DNA of 64,000 nucleotides from the NCBI RefSeq assembly GCF_030813415.1, contig NZ_JAUSUF010000012.1, positions 36,622 to 100,621 on the forward strand, in the 5' to 3' direction. A model generated the notes under the pieces. The model did no database searches and was not told the DNA's origin. It saw nothing but the letters and a program-made list of their open reading frames with translations. Of the stretch, positions 39,292 through 48,310 are shown one piece after another. The DNA is from Eubacterium multiforme. GTDB taxonomy: Bacteria; Bacillota; Clostridia; Clostridiales; Clostridiaceae. Each line of letters opens with the position of its first letter. The stretch's first letter is position 1. The translations under genes were made by a program, and so were the position numbers.

Positions 39292-41351
39292 CAGTTTCCC
39301 CCTTCCTTACCTGAAAATTCTTTTTTGATTATATAATAAGACTCCTTTAATCTTTCATGATACTTAGGTTTTGTCCATGATTTAAGGTTATAATTATTAC
39401 TTTCTAACCTTATTGAATTCCCTTTATCTGCCTTTACTGTAGCTCCTATATTTATTTCATCTATAGTAATTGGCTCAAAACTGAAATTTTCATAATAATC
39501 ATCCTGTATCTTCTTCTGTGATGGATCCATAAAATTTAATAAACTATAAGGTATTCTAACTTCTACAAAATTATCTCCCCTATAAAAATCACTAGCTGAA
39601 TTATACTCTTTACTTGATGGATTGCTATTTCCATATATAAGCTTTCCAGCTTCAACTTCTATTTCATTTATTAAAATTTCCCTCTCTGAATAAGTTTTTG
39701 GTCTTAAATATCTCATCATTTTTGAGAATTTGTCCATATTTTTTGTTCTTTCAATTATATCTGGACGTATTTTTAATTTTGACTTATCCTTTATAAAACT
39801 TTGTGGATTATAATATTCATGAATTAACATTTTTGAATTGTCCTTATCTTTTATATCTAATAAAAAATCCACTTCATTTTCAAATTTAAGATTGTGTTCA
39901 CTGCTTACTTTAGATCCTGATTTTTTTGTTGTATCTAAATCTATAAATATTTCTTTATTATTTATATTGAATCCATTTATTCCTCTTACCATTAAATATA
40001 TATATTCAGAATCACTTTTTGCTGATATTTCTAAATTTTTTGAAGTACTTACTCTATCTTCTTTTTTCCATTCTTTTATACTTTCATCTACATATGAAGC
40101 TCTACTTTCTTCTCCAGGTTCAAAGGATAATATTCCATAAGACTGACTATAAGTTGTACTATCTTTCCAACTTGCATTTCCATCTAATATAGTAAAATCT
40201 ACTGTGTTCCAAGCTGTTTTATACCAAGCATCCTGCCATTCATTTATTATGCTTCCAGAACATCCTGAACTTTTTATTTCTCTATATAACTTTACAATTC
40301 TCTCCCCTTGTTCTCTTTCTGTAAGGTAAGTTTTATCTCCATAATAATCTCCTATCCTACTTGTTGATGCTCCATATTCTGTTATTACTACAGGATTATT
40401 TTCTTTTTTATTTATTTCTTGTAATATATCTTTAATACTATCTTTTTCATTTAATTTACTTAAATAAGTTTCATAAAGATTATAAGAAAGGAATATCCCT
40501 GTCTTTAACTTTTCTGTTCCTTTTATATTATTTATATCTACATATCTTTTGTCATGAGCTACATCACTATCTTTTCCCATTGAATATTCAATTGATGATA
40601 AAAATGTTATAAGTCTTTGATTTCCATATCTATTACTTTCATAACTTACAACATCATCTGCTAATTTTGCTAAATATACTTCAAAATCTGATGCACCTTC
40701 TTCAGTTTTGAAATATTCTCCCTTATATTCTTTACTGTCATTCATTATTTCTGTGTATATTATATCTTGAACAGACCAGTCTAAGCCTATTGTATAAGCT
40801 ATTACATATTTTGATACATCATTTTCATACTTGCCAAATAACTTTTTATTTGTATTATTAAATTTATTTCCATGTATTGAATCTACTACAAATTTTGCAT
40901 AATCTTTAAAGTTTTTGCTTAAATCTTTATCTTGAATATCCTTACCATCTTTTAAGCTTATTTCATCATAATTTATTCCCTGAATTAAATATAAGGGGTC
41001 TTCTTTATCCTTATTAAATTCATAAAAGGCTTCATAAAAACTTTCTGTAAGTAAATCCTTAACTCTTATTGTATTAACATTCATATTGTAAATTTCATTA
41101 AGCCACTTTAAGTATTCTTCCTTTGATATATTGTCTTCAACTGGAAATTCTCCTGGTTTAACTCCTTCTAAATTTATTCCTCTTATTTCGAAAGTTTTAA
41201 AATTATTATCTTTATAAAGGGTTATATTTTCCCCTTCTACTTTTGTAAAATAATTAACTTCACTAAATTCTTTAGGATTCTCCTTTAACCCATACTTAAT
41301 ACCCGAAAAAATTATAAATATGCAAGTACAAAATATTAAAAACCTCTTCAC
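39291..41351 (-). CDS. Exported glycoside-hydrolase-like protein
   Basis: This 686-residue protein has an N-terminal signal/anchor segment (about 3-20) and a TIM-barrel-like region from about residue 50 to 400. Features fitting a clan GH-A glycosidase are NTIRVKDLLTESFYEAF, a strand ending in DWSVQD, and NNPVVITEYGAS with a candidate catalytic nucleophile E325, followed by GSIINEWQDAWY. The C-terminal 250 residues look like a beta-rich carbohydrate-related domain (LMVRGINGFNINNKEIFIDLD). It may edit or handle the polymer made by the GT2 enzyme. The family number cannot be set without a search. Confidence 0.65.
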   Translation of the reverse strand: MKRFLIFCTCIFIIFSGIKYGLKENPKEFSEVNYFTKVEGENITLYKDNNFKTFEIRGINLEGVKPGEFPVEDNISKEEYLKWLNEIYNMNVNTIRVKDLLTESFYEAFYEFNKDKEDPLYLIQGINYDEISLKDGKDIQDKDLSKNFKDYAKFVVDSIHGNKFNNTNKKLFGKYENDVSKYVIAYTIGLDWSVQDIIYTEIMNDSKEYKGEYFKTEEGASDFEVYLAKLADDVVSYESNRYGNQRLITFLSSIEYSMGKDSDVAHDKRYVDINNIKGTEKLKTGIFLSYNLYETYLSKLNEKDSIKDILQEINKKENNPVVITEYGASTSRIGDYYGDKTYLTEREQGERIVKLYREIKSSGCSGSIINEWQDAWYKTAWNTVDFTILDGNASWKDSTTYSQSYGILSFEPGEESRASYVDESIKEWKKEDRVSTSKNLEISAKSDSEYIYLMVRGINGFNINNKEIFIDLDTTKKSGSKVSSEHNLKFENEVDFLLDIKDKDNSKMLIHEYYNPQSFIKDKSKLKIRPDIIERTKNMDKFSKMMRYLRPKTYSEREILINEIEVEAGKLIYGNSNPSSKEYNSASDFYRGDNFVEVRIPYSLLNFMDPSQKKIQDDYYENFSFEPITIDEINIGATVKADKGNSIRLESNNYNLKSWTKPKYHERLKESYYIIKKEFSGKEGGN

Positions 41352-41369
41352 CTTTCCCTTCCTTCCTAG

Positions 41370-42854
41370 TTACTTAGTCCACTTATAAAGTTTTTCTATA
41401 TTGTCATCCATCCATTTTCCTCTATCTACTATAAACTTTTTAAGTTTTGTTATTTCCTCTTCATAACTCTTAGCCTGTCTATTATTTTTTTCTAGCATTT
41501 TAGGATTATCTTTAAAATATTTAACTAACTTCTCAGGATTATTATTAAAATCTTTAAAGTGGTCAAATCCATACTTTATAAATACATCTGATTCATTGCA
41601 AAGTTCCATTGGCCAAACACTAAAATTTCTATCCTTTGCTGGTCCTATTTCTTTAACTGCCTCATCAATTGTTTTTGTTAAGTATTCATCACTTAAATAA
41701 GTATTTCTTAAAATCCTATATCTTCCAATAAGACTTGTTACAAAAAGCTTATCTTCAAGTAATCTATCAAACCAAGAAGTTTGATTCATATAAAATCCAT
41801 TTGGAATATAATAATTACCAGTAACCTTGTTGTTTCCCATAGCTATATTAAAATCCCAAACTGGCCCAGCCTTAATTTTTTCTCCATAATCTTTATGAAA
41901 ATAAAAACTAAAGACTCCAGCATCTGTATTTTGGAAAAATTCATTTATTATGTAATAATCAATAAATGAATTCTCATCTATATATTTTCTATATCCCTCT
42001 TTTAAATTATTAAATTTGTTGCCATATAAGGCTCTTTCAAATTCACTAATTGTTTTATTTATATATTCTATATTTTTTTCTGTTATATTTTTCTTTGGAT
42101 AAGTTGATATAACACCATAATCATATAAAAATGTTTGCTTACCATAGGTTTTAAAATCAATATCATTTTTAATTCTATCCTTTGATGCTATAAAACTTGT
42201 TTCATCACTATTTTTATGAGTTTCATGAATATTAACTTTTTTCTTTCCAATCTTTATTTTTTCAGTCATTAAATAAAGTCCTTTATAATGACTCTTCTTT
42301 ATATTTTTACTTGAGCCATCTACTACAAACACTTCACAAAACTTTGCCTTTGGTGCATAATCCATAATTTTATCTGAAACAGTATAAGCTAAATAGTTTC
42401 TAATTAATGATTTATCAGCAAAAGGTCCATTTAAAACCCAATCTGAATCTTCTGCCATTCCAAGAAGTTTCTTATCTCTCTTCTCTCCATTTTCTTTTAA
42501 AAGCTCTATTGAATATTGAAGTTTTGGATAATTTGCAGATGAATTCCCCCTTATTTTTATTAAAATATCCGAAATAACTTCTGGAGCATCAGATAAATAA
42601 TTTTTAGATCCTTCTTCTCCTCTGTTGTATATTTTTATATTTCCTTTTATTTTTTCATCTCTATTTAACTTTCCATTTCCAATATCAATAACTACAACAG
42701 GTAAATTAAATCCAAACTCATCTTCATTCTCTTCTTTATTTACTAATCTATTTGACTTATCTTTCATTTTTTCAAAATTAATAGTAATAGATAGTATTGT
42801 TGCCATTACTAATAATAACAAGGCTGCAATTATCTTTAATATTGTTTTATGCAT
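41370..42854 (-). CDS. CotH family protein
   Basis: This 494-residue protein has an N-terminal membrane segment (about 8-26) and a CotH domain spanning most of the rest. Recognisable pieces are DILIKIRGNSSANYPKLQYSI, NGPFADKSLIRNYLAY, and AGPVWDFNIAMGN, the last containing the DF-like catalytic aspartate of CotH kinases. In Bacillus, CotH is a spore-coat protein kinase. Exported CotH proteins elsewhere travel with VTC and DUF4956 genes, as here, and their substrate is uncertain. It ends 18 bases before the glycosidase-like gene. Confidence 0.85.
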   Translation of the reverse strand: MHKTILKIIAALLLLVMATILSITINFEKMKDKSNRLVNKEENEDEFGFNLPVVVIDIGNGKLNRDEKIKGNIKIYNRGEEGSKNYLSDAPEVISDILIKIRGNSSANYPKLQYSIELLKENGEKRDKKLLGMAEDSDWVLNGPFADKSLIRNYLAYTVSDKIMDYAPKAKFCEVFVVDGSSKNIKKSHYKGLYLMTEKIKIGKKKVNIHETHKNSDETSFIASKDRIKNDIDFKTYGKQTFLYDYGVISTYPKKNITEKNIEYINKTISEFERALYGNKFNNLKEGYRKYIDENSFIDYYIINEFFQNTDAGVFSFYFHKDYGEKIKAGPVWDFNIAMGNNKVTGNYYIPNGFYMNQTSWFDRLLEDKLFVTSLIGRYRILRNTYLSDEYLTKTIDEAVKEIGPAKDRNFSVWPMELCNESDVFIKYGFDHFKDFNNNPEKLVKYFKDNPKMLEKNNRQAKSYEEEITKLKKFIVDRGKWMDDNIEKLYKWTK

Positions 42855-42865
42855 AGCTTGTCCAC

Positions 42866-43534
42866 CTACCCTATTGTTTCTCCATTTTGAGCAACAATAT
42901 TAACAACATCAATTTCCCCAATGTTATAAAGACTATCTATTATTTTTTCATCATTATTGCCTTTTATCTTTATTTGATAAACTAATTCAATATTAGTTTC
43001 TGATGAATTTTTTGCTCTAAGCTGACATCCCTTAAATGAGTTAAATACACATCCCATAATTTCTTCTTCCTTTGATCTAGCCCCTCTTATTATTAGGATA
43101 TATCTATCTTCTTTCCCTACACCAGACATTCCAAATAAGCTAAGTATTATACATATAAAAAATGAACCTACTATTGCTATCATATAATTTTGAGTTCCAA
43201 CACAAAGACCTATTGCAATACACCAAAAAATATAAGCAGTATCCCTTGGATCCTTTATTGCTGTACGAAAACGAACTATAGAAAGAGCTCCAACCATACC
43301 TAGTGACAATGCTATATCACTTCCTATTACAAGCATTACTATTGTTGTAACTAAGGTTAACATTACAAGAGATATATTAAATTTTCTATTATATAAAACT
43401 CCACTAAATGTAATTTTGTAAGTAAAAAAAACTACAAAAGCTAATATTAATGCTATTGTTAAAATTTCCATAGCCTTTAATAAAGTTAAATCACCTTTAT
43501 TAGATGCTAAATAATTATAAATTATTTCTTTCAT
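42866..43534 (-). CDS. DUF4956 membrane protein
   Basis: This 222-residue protein has four membrane segments (about 22-140) and a small cytoplasmic C-terminal domain with a ferredoxin-like strand pattern (RYILIIRGARSKEEEI, ELVYQIKIKGNNDEKIIDSLYNIG). The family core ALSLGMVGALSIVRFRTAIKDPRDTAYIFW is present at about residues 74-103. The function is unknown. DUF4956 genes typically lie between VTC-type polymerase and CotH genes, as they do here, and the VTC gene ends 13 bases upstream. Confidence 0.87.
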   Translation of the reverse strand: MKEIIYNYLASNKGDLTLLKAMEILTIALILAFVVFFTYKITFSGVLYNRKFNISLVMLTLVTTIVMLVIGSDIALSLGMVGALSIVRFRTAIKDPRDTAYIFWCIAIGLCVGTQNYMIAIVGSFFICIILSLFGMSGVGKEDRYILIIRGARSKEEEIMGCVFNSFKGCQLRAKNSSETNIELVYQIKIKGNNDEKIIDSLYNIGEIDVVNIVAQNGETIG

Positions 43535-43547
43535 AAACCCTCCATTT

Positions 43548-44240
43548 TTAAGCTAAGTAACTTTCAAAAAATTTTCTTCCTGAACAATATTTACTTAGAG
43601 ATTGATTAACTATATCTTTACCCTTTAAAAGATCTGATATCCAACAAAAAAGTTCTCCATCATACTTTACTTCCAGTATTGAATCATACATATTAAATAT
43701 TGGCATTAATACTACATCCTTAGAAAATAAATCAAAGTTTGTTTCATTTGACCTCATATCACTATCTAAAGTAACTCTTATTCTATTTTCTTTATGAATG
43801 TATGCTCTCCTATTGTATTCAACTAAAACAACAGGTGAATATTGTCCTAATGTCATTATGTTATAAGCGGTCTTTGCTATATTGTCATCATATTTAAGAA
43901 GAACACTATAGTCTTTATTTATTAAAGCTTTAGCATCCTCCCTACTTATTAAAGTTGTTTCTTTTATTTGATTTATATTTAATTTTCTCTTTATTTCAAG
44001 TTTTACTAATTCATCATCTACATCATAAATTCTAAGACGTATTTTCTTTCTAACTTCTTCTCCTGATATCTTGCTGTAATAATCATCATTATTTATTGAA
44101 TCAAAATATAAACTTCTTATTTTATAGCCATATTTTTTATTGTTAGCATCCTCTGTAAGTAAATTTTTAAATACATTAATAAGTCTAAAATATTCCCTTT
44201 CACTTACTGAATATTTTAATTCTCTTCTATTTACTATCAA
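43548..44240 (-). CDS. VTC-domain (polyphosphate-polymerase-like) protein
   Basis: This 230-residue protein is a stand-alone VTC domain of the triphosphate-tunnel type. Conserved basic and acidic strands are RRELKY, IRSLYFDS, KIRLRIYD, KLEIKRK, VLVEYNRRAYI, RVTLDSDMR and SILEVKYDG. In yeast, VTC4 makes polyphosphate from ATP. Bacterial VTC proteins next to DUF4956 and CotH are uncharacterised. The start is a TTG at 44238-44240 behind AGAAGGTGAG. It is the first gene of a six-gene operon read from the promoter at 44271-44299. Confidence 0.87.
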   Translation of the reverse strand: MIVNRRELKYSVSEREYFRLINVFKNLLTEDANNKKYGYKIRSLYFDSINNDDYYSKISGEEVRKKIRLRIYDVDDELVKLEIKRKLNINQIKETTLISREDAKALINKDYSVLLKYDDNIAKTAYNIMTLGQYSPVVLVEYNRRAYIHKENRIRVTLDSDMRSNETNFDLFSKDVVLMPIFNMYDSILEVKYDGELFCWISDLLKGKDIVNQSLSKYCSGRKFFESYLA

Positions 44241-44270
44241 TATCTCACCTTCTAAACCTGACTTTTCTTC

Positions 44271-44299
44271 ATTTTACATTTATAAAATACTTTTTTCAA
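44271..44299 (-). promoter_or_regulatory. Promoter of the VTC-CotH-GT2 operon
   Basis: On the minus strand TTGAAA (44294-44299), a 17-base spacer and TAAAAT (44271-44276) lie about 30 bases before the TTG start of the VTC gene. Confidence 0.65.
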
Positions 44300-44523
44300 T
44301 AAATTTAATGAACTTTTTTTTAATTTTATTTCATTTTTGTTAATAAAATAATTTTTATTAACATTTTATTTATATCTTTTAAATAATAACAGTTCTTTTT
44401 GAACAATTATTATTAAAATAAGCCATAGACTATGTCTATGACTTTTAAATATAAGTTAAATTTTTTAAATTGAAGTTTATATAATAAATTATTTTCTTTA
44501 ATTTATATTTAGGCAAACAAAAA

Positions 44524-44539
44524 AGAGCCTTGCGGCTCT
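44524..44539 (-). terminator. Terminator after ssb
   Basis: AGAGCC-GCAA-GGCTCT followed by TTTTTTG on the minus strand is a compact GC-rich terminator. Confidence 0.9.
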
Positions 44540-44660
44540 CCTTCTCATTTTCCCTAAATAACCATAATTGAAACGTGAATACGTTACCATAAATTCTAAA
44601 TACATTATAACACATCTATTTACAAAATTACAATATATTCTAAAAGATTTTATTTTCTTT

Positions 44661-45026
44661 CTAATCTATAGCTTTATTTTTCTCCTGAAAGGAGTTATTT
44701 TCATCTCTTCTCCTGCTTACAAATTTAAAATCTTCTGTAACTACTTCAGCAATATATTTTTTTGTGCCATCTTTATCTTCATAACTTCCAGTTCTTAACC
44801 TACCACTTAAACTTATGTAATCTCCCTTTTTAAGATATTTACATATAACCTCAGCTTTCTTTCCCCACACAGTTACAGGAATTAAATCTGATTTTCTTGT
44901 ACCATCTGATGACTTAAAACTTCTTTCAACAGCAATCATAAACTTTGTATTTACTTTATCACTATTTTCTAAATATCTAAGTTCAGGGTCCCTAATTAAT
45001 TTTCCAAGTAATACTATTTTATTCAT
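44661..45026 (-). CDS. ssb: Single-stranded DNA-binding protein, short paralogue
   Basis: This 121-residue protein has one OB fold: MNKIVLLGKLIRDPELRYL, TKFMIAVERSFKS, DLIPVTVWGKKAEVICKYLKKGD and ISLSGRLRTGSY. It is shorter than the main SSB (about 140-170) and ends in NKAID. It therefore lacks the acidic DDDIPF-type tip that recruits partner proteins. It resembles SsbB-like accessory SSBs linked to competence or specialised repair. It is monocistronic with a strong terminator, and the start ATG follows AGGAGGTTTTAATAT. Confidence 0.9.
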   Translation of the reverse strand: MNKIVLLGKLIRDPELRYLENSDKVNTKFMIAVERSFKSSDGTRKSDLIPVTVWGKKAEVICKYLKKGDYISLSGRLRTGSYEDKDGTKKYIAEVVTEDFKFVSRRRDENNSFQEKNKAID

Positions 45027-45120
45027 ATATTAAAACCTCCTGACTAATTACATCTAGAAGTATTTCCTTATTTGTAAATTTTATTCATATTAAAGTATTA
45101 TATTTAAATAACTTTGATGG

Positions 45121-45126
45121 TATAAT
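45121..45126 (+). promoter_or_regulatory. galE extended -10 promoter element
   Basis: TATAAT preceded by TGG (an extended -10, TGnTATAAT) lies 54 bases before galE. The -35 region is weak. Confidence 0.5.
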
Positions 45127-45179
45127 TATTCTGATAGTAAGATGAGTTATAAAATTTTCAAATAAATAGGAGGGATTAT

Positions 45180-46166
45180 ATGTCAATATTAGTCTGTGGG
45201 GGTGCCGGATATATAGGAAGCCACATGGTTGCAGAATTATTAGAAAATGGACATGAAGTTGTTGTTTTGGATAACCTTGAAAAAGGTCACAAAGATGCAC
45301 TTCTTGGTGGAAAACTATATGTTGGTGATTTAAGAGACAGAAAAATATTAGATAAAGTTTTTACCGAAAATGATATAGAAGCTGTAATTGATTTCGCTGC
45401 TTATTCTTTAGTAGGTGAAAGTATGACTGAACCATTAAAGTACTTTAACAATAATATCTATGGAACAATAAATCTTCTTGAAGCTATGAAGGATCATAAC
45501 GTAAAATATATTGTATTTTCTTCAACAGCTGCCACTTATGGTGAGCCTGATGAAATACCAATATTAGAAGATAGCAAAACAATTCCAACAAATGCTTATG
45601 GAGAATCAAAATTAATTGTTGAGAAAATTTTAAATTGGTGTGATCGTGCTTACGGAATAAAATATACTACTCTTAGATATTTTAATGCAGCAGGTGCTCA
45701 TATAAACGGTAAAATAGGAGAAGACCACTCTCCAGAGTCTCACTTAATTCCACTAATACTAAATGTTGCCCTTGGAAAACGTGATAAGATACTAATTTTT
45801 GGAGATGATTATAACACTAAAGATGGTAGTTGTATAAGAGATTATATACACGTATCAGACTTAGCCTCCGCACACTCTCTTGCTCTTGAAAGATTAAGAA
45901 ATGGTGGAGAAAGTAGAATTTATAATTTAGGAAATGGTACAGGCTTCTCAGTAAAAGAAATGATTGAAATTGCAAGAAAAGTTACTAACCATCCTATTCC
46001 TGCAGAAGTTGTAGAGCGTAGACCAGGAGATCCTGCAGTTCTTATAGCTTCAAGTGAAAAAGCTATGAATGAACTTAATTGGAAACCTAAATTTAATAGT
46101 GTAGAAACTATAATAGAAACAGCTTGGAACTTTCATAAAAATCATCCTAACGGATATGAAAAATAA
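45180..46166 (+). CDS. galE: UDP-glucose 4-epimerase
   Basis: This 328-residue short-chain dehydrogenase/reductase interconverts UDP-glucose and UDP-galactose (or the GlcNAc forms) with bound NAD. The Rossmann motif [10 protein letters not shown] is at residues 7-16. The catalytic set is S-S-T (FSSTAATYG, about 122-130) and YGESK (about 146-150). Conserved SDR-epimerase pieces LRYFNAAGA and [12 protein letters not shown] follow. The ATG lies behind AGGAGGGATTAT. No other Leloir genes adjoin it. The epimerase and the convergent membrane protein share a bidirectional terminator. An aldose 1-epimerase-like gene follows about 1.1 kb later. Confidence 0.96.
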   Translation: MSILVCGGAGYIGSHMVAELLENGHEVVVLDNLEKGHKDALLGGKLYVGDLRDRKILDKVFTENDIEAVIDFAAYSLVGESMTEPLKYFNNNIYGTINLLEAMKDHNVKYIVFSSTAATYGEPDEIPILEDSKTIPTNAYGESKLIVEKILNWCDRAYGIKYTTLRYFNAAGAHINGKIGEDHSPESHLIPLILNVALGKRDKILIFGDDYNTKDGSCIRDYIHVSDLASAHSLALERLRNGGESRIYNLGNGTGFSVKEMIEIARKVTNHPIPAEVVERRPGDPAVLIASSEKAMNELNWKPKFNSVETIIETAWNFHKNHPNGYEK

Positions 46167-46170
46167 TAAT

Positions 46171-46206
46171 AAAAGAGGATACAATAATTTTATTGTATCC
46201 TCTTTT
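46171..46206. terminator. Bidirectional terminator between galE and yihY
   Basis: A perfect 17-bp stem (46171-46187 with 46190-46206) begins with AAAAGAGGATACAATAA and has A and T runs on either side. The yihY stop codon lies inside its right arm. Confidence 0.9.
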
Positions 46207-47047
46207 TGCTTTCATTATCTAAAACTGAATTTACCTCTACTCCAAAAATAAATACCATTGAAGTTATAAAAAGCCAAGTCATTAAAACAAATACAGTCCA
46301 TAAACTACCATAAAGTCTAGAATAATGACTAAAATTATTTACATAAAATGAAAATATAAGAGAAACTATTAACCATCCTATAGTTGTAGTTATTGCACCT
46401 GGTATTGTACTTCTGAAGGTAACCTTCTTAGCTGGTGCTACTTTATATATTGCAGCAAAAACTACAATCATCATAACAATTATAATTGCATATCTTAATA
46501 TGTTCCAAATAAAATTTATTAAATGCTCAAAGGGAAGAACATTATTTAAAAATTTTCCTATAAGATCACCAAATACAAGCATAGCTAATGTACATATAAT
46601 TGTAAGGGCAAGGGCAACTACACTTATTATTCCTATTATAGACCTTTTAATAAAGGATCTATCTTCCTTTATGTTATAAGCTTTATTAACACCCTTTATA
46701 ACTGCTCTAAAAGCAGATGATGCTGCCCATATAGTTACTATTATAGACACTCCTAATAACCCTGTGTGTTGAGAATCTACAGCCTCTGCAACAGTATTTG
46801 ATGTTAGTTGATATACAGCTGTTGGCAATATTCTTTGTAGTCCTGATAAAATCTCATTAGAATTTAAATTACTAAATCCAATAAGGGTAATTAAAAAAAC
46901 TAAAAAAGGGAAAAAAGCCAGTATTAAATAATAAGCTAATTGAGATGCTAGTGCAAATATATCATCCCTATTAACTTTAACAAATAGATATATAATAATA
47001 TCCATAGTTGATTTTTTACCATTATTATTTTTTCTTCTATTTTTCAT
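46190..47047 (-). CDS. YihY/BrkB family membrane protein
   Basis: This protein has six membrane segments and the YihY family core (ASQLAYYLILAFFPFLVFLITLIG near the N-terminus, IKGVNKAYNIKEDRSF and PGAITTTIGWLIVSLIF later). It was once mislabelled RNase BN, and its function remains uncertain. The open frame begins seven codons earlier. GGTGAGATT lies directly before the ATG at 47045-47047, which I use (285 residues). It converges on galE and is not in an operon with it. Confidence 0.87.
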   Translation of the reverse strand: MKNRRKNNNGKKSTMDIIIYLFVKVNRDDIFALASQLAYYLILAFFPFLVFLITLIGFSNLNSNEILSGLQRILPTAVYQLTSNTVAEAVDSQHTGLLGVSIIVTIWAASSAFRAVIKGVNKAYNIKEDRSFIKRSIIGIISVVALALTIICTLAMLVFGDLIGKFLNNVLPFEHLINFIWNILRYAIIIVMMIVVFAAIYKVAPAKKVTFRSTIPGAITTTIGWLIVSLIFSFYVNNFSHYSRLYGSLWTVFVLMTWLFITSMVFIFGVEVNSVLDNESKKRIQ

Positions 47048-47267
47048 AATCTCACCAATATAACTCATATTTTAAAATTCTTTTTTTAATATATATTATA
47101 CTTATTATTATATTGTAACAAAAATACTTTTATTATTATATTAAAATATATTTTCTTTATAATAATATTTTACATTTATAAAATATTATTATGTATTCAT
47201 AATTACTTATATAGTATAATTTATAATATATTACAAAATAACATATTACGAAAGGAAGTGTTTTCAT

Positions 47268-48152
47268 TTGTTACACACACTTGAAAATTCAACAATCAAA
47301 ATAAAGGCTAGTACATATGGTGGAGAACTTCACAATTTAATTTTAAAGGAAAATGAAATCGAATACTTATGGAATAGAGATCCTAAGTACTGGAAATATA
47401 GTTCACCAATCCTTTTCCCAATCGTTGGCAAAGTTACAGATTCTAAAATTATTGTAGATGGCAAATCCTACGAAATACCATCTCATGGTATTGGAAGAAT
47501 TTCTGACTATGAAGTTGTAGAAAAAACTGAAGACTCAATTACATTTGAATTAAAATATTCAAATGAAACATTAAAAATGTATCCTTTTAAATTTTCACTA
47601 AAAATAAAATATACACTTATTGAAAATGGAGTTAAAGTTACTTATATAGTTACTAACTTAGATGATAAAACAATGTATTTTTCAATAGGAGCTCATCCAG
47701 CTTTCTTATGCCCAATTGGAGAAGATGAAAAATTCACAGATTACTATCTTGAATTTAACAAAAAAGAAACTGCTGATATAATGGGAATTACTGAAGATGG
47801 ATTCTTTGACAAAGCTTCAAGAAAACCTTATCTTAACAATGAAAATATAATAGATATAACAAATGACCTATTTGTAAAAGATAATACAATAGTTTTTGAT
47901 ACATTAAAATCAAATGTTGTATCATTAAAATCAAAAGTTAGCAATAAATCTGTTACTATGGATTTTGATGGATTCCCATATATGGCTTTTTGGTCTAAAG
48001 CTACAGGTTCACCATTTGTATGTATAGAACCTTGGTATGGACATGGAGATTTCTATGATTTTAATGAAGAATTTAAGGATAAAGATGGTGTTAGATCTTT
48101 AGATGTTAATGACTCTTTTGAATGTTCATATACAATAACTTTATCTGAATAA
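47268..48152 (+). CDS. Aldose 1-epimerase family protein (LacX-like)
   Basis: This 294-residue protein is of the galactose mutarotase-like fold, in the LacX/YeaD-type group. It shows GELHNLILKENEIEYLWNRDPKYW, SPILFPIVGK, ISDYEVVEK, SIGAHPAFLCPI with the catalytic-region histidine, and FVCIEPWYGHGD with the glutamate. It interconverts sugar anomers; the natural sugar is unknown. The start is TTG, nine bases after AAAGGAAG. Codon use and composition match the neighbours. Confidence 0.85.
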   Translation: MLHTLENSTIKIKASTYGGELHNLILKENEIEYLWNRDPKYWKYSSPILFPIVGKVTDSKIIVDGKSYEIPSHGIGRISDYEVVEKTEDSITFELKYSNETLKMYPFKFSLKIKYTLIENGVKVTYIVTNLDDKTMYFSIGAHPAFLCPIGEDEKFTDYYLEFNKKETADIMGITEDGFFDKASRKPYLNNENIIDITNDLFVKDNTIVFDTLKSNVVSLKSKVSNKSVTMDFDGFPYMAFWSKATGSPFVCIEPWYGHGDFYDFNEEFKDKDGVRSLDVNDSFECSYTITLSE

Positions 48153-48160
48153 TACAAATT

Positions 48161-48227
48161 AAAAAGGCAAAATAATATAATCTTACTAAAAATCTAATGT
48201 TTTAGTAATTTATTATTTTGCCTTTTT
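48161..48227. terminator. Long bidirectional terminator
   Basis: AAAAAGGCAAAATAATA (48161-48177) pairs with 48211-48227, and an inner stem TTACTAAAA/TTTTAGTAA extends it. It separates the epimerase-like gene from the convergent helicase gene. Confidence 0.85.
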
Positions 48228-48310
48228 ATTAAATATATAATATTTTAAAATACTCTTTTTACAGTAACACTATAAATATAAATTTTTTAAAGTTACTTTT
48301 TAAACTATTT

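Larger units (their letters stand above)
44241..44660. other. Intergenic region between ssb and the VTC operon
   Basis: It holds the ssb terminator, the VTC operon promoter and a perfect CATAGAC-TAT-GTCTATG inverted repeat (about 44422-44438) with a T-rich flank that may be a second terminator or an operator. No ORF with a ribosome binding site is seen. Confidence 0.5.
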
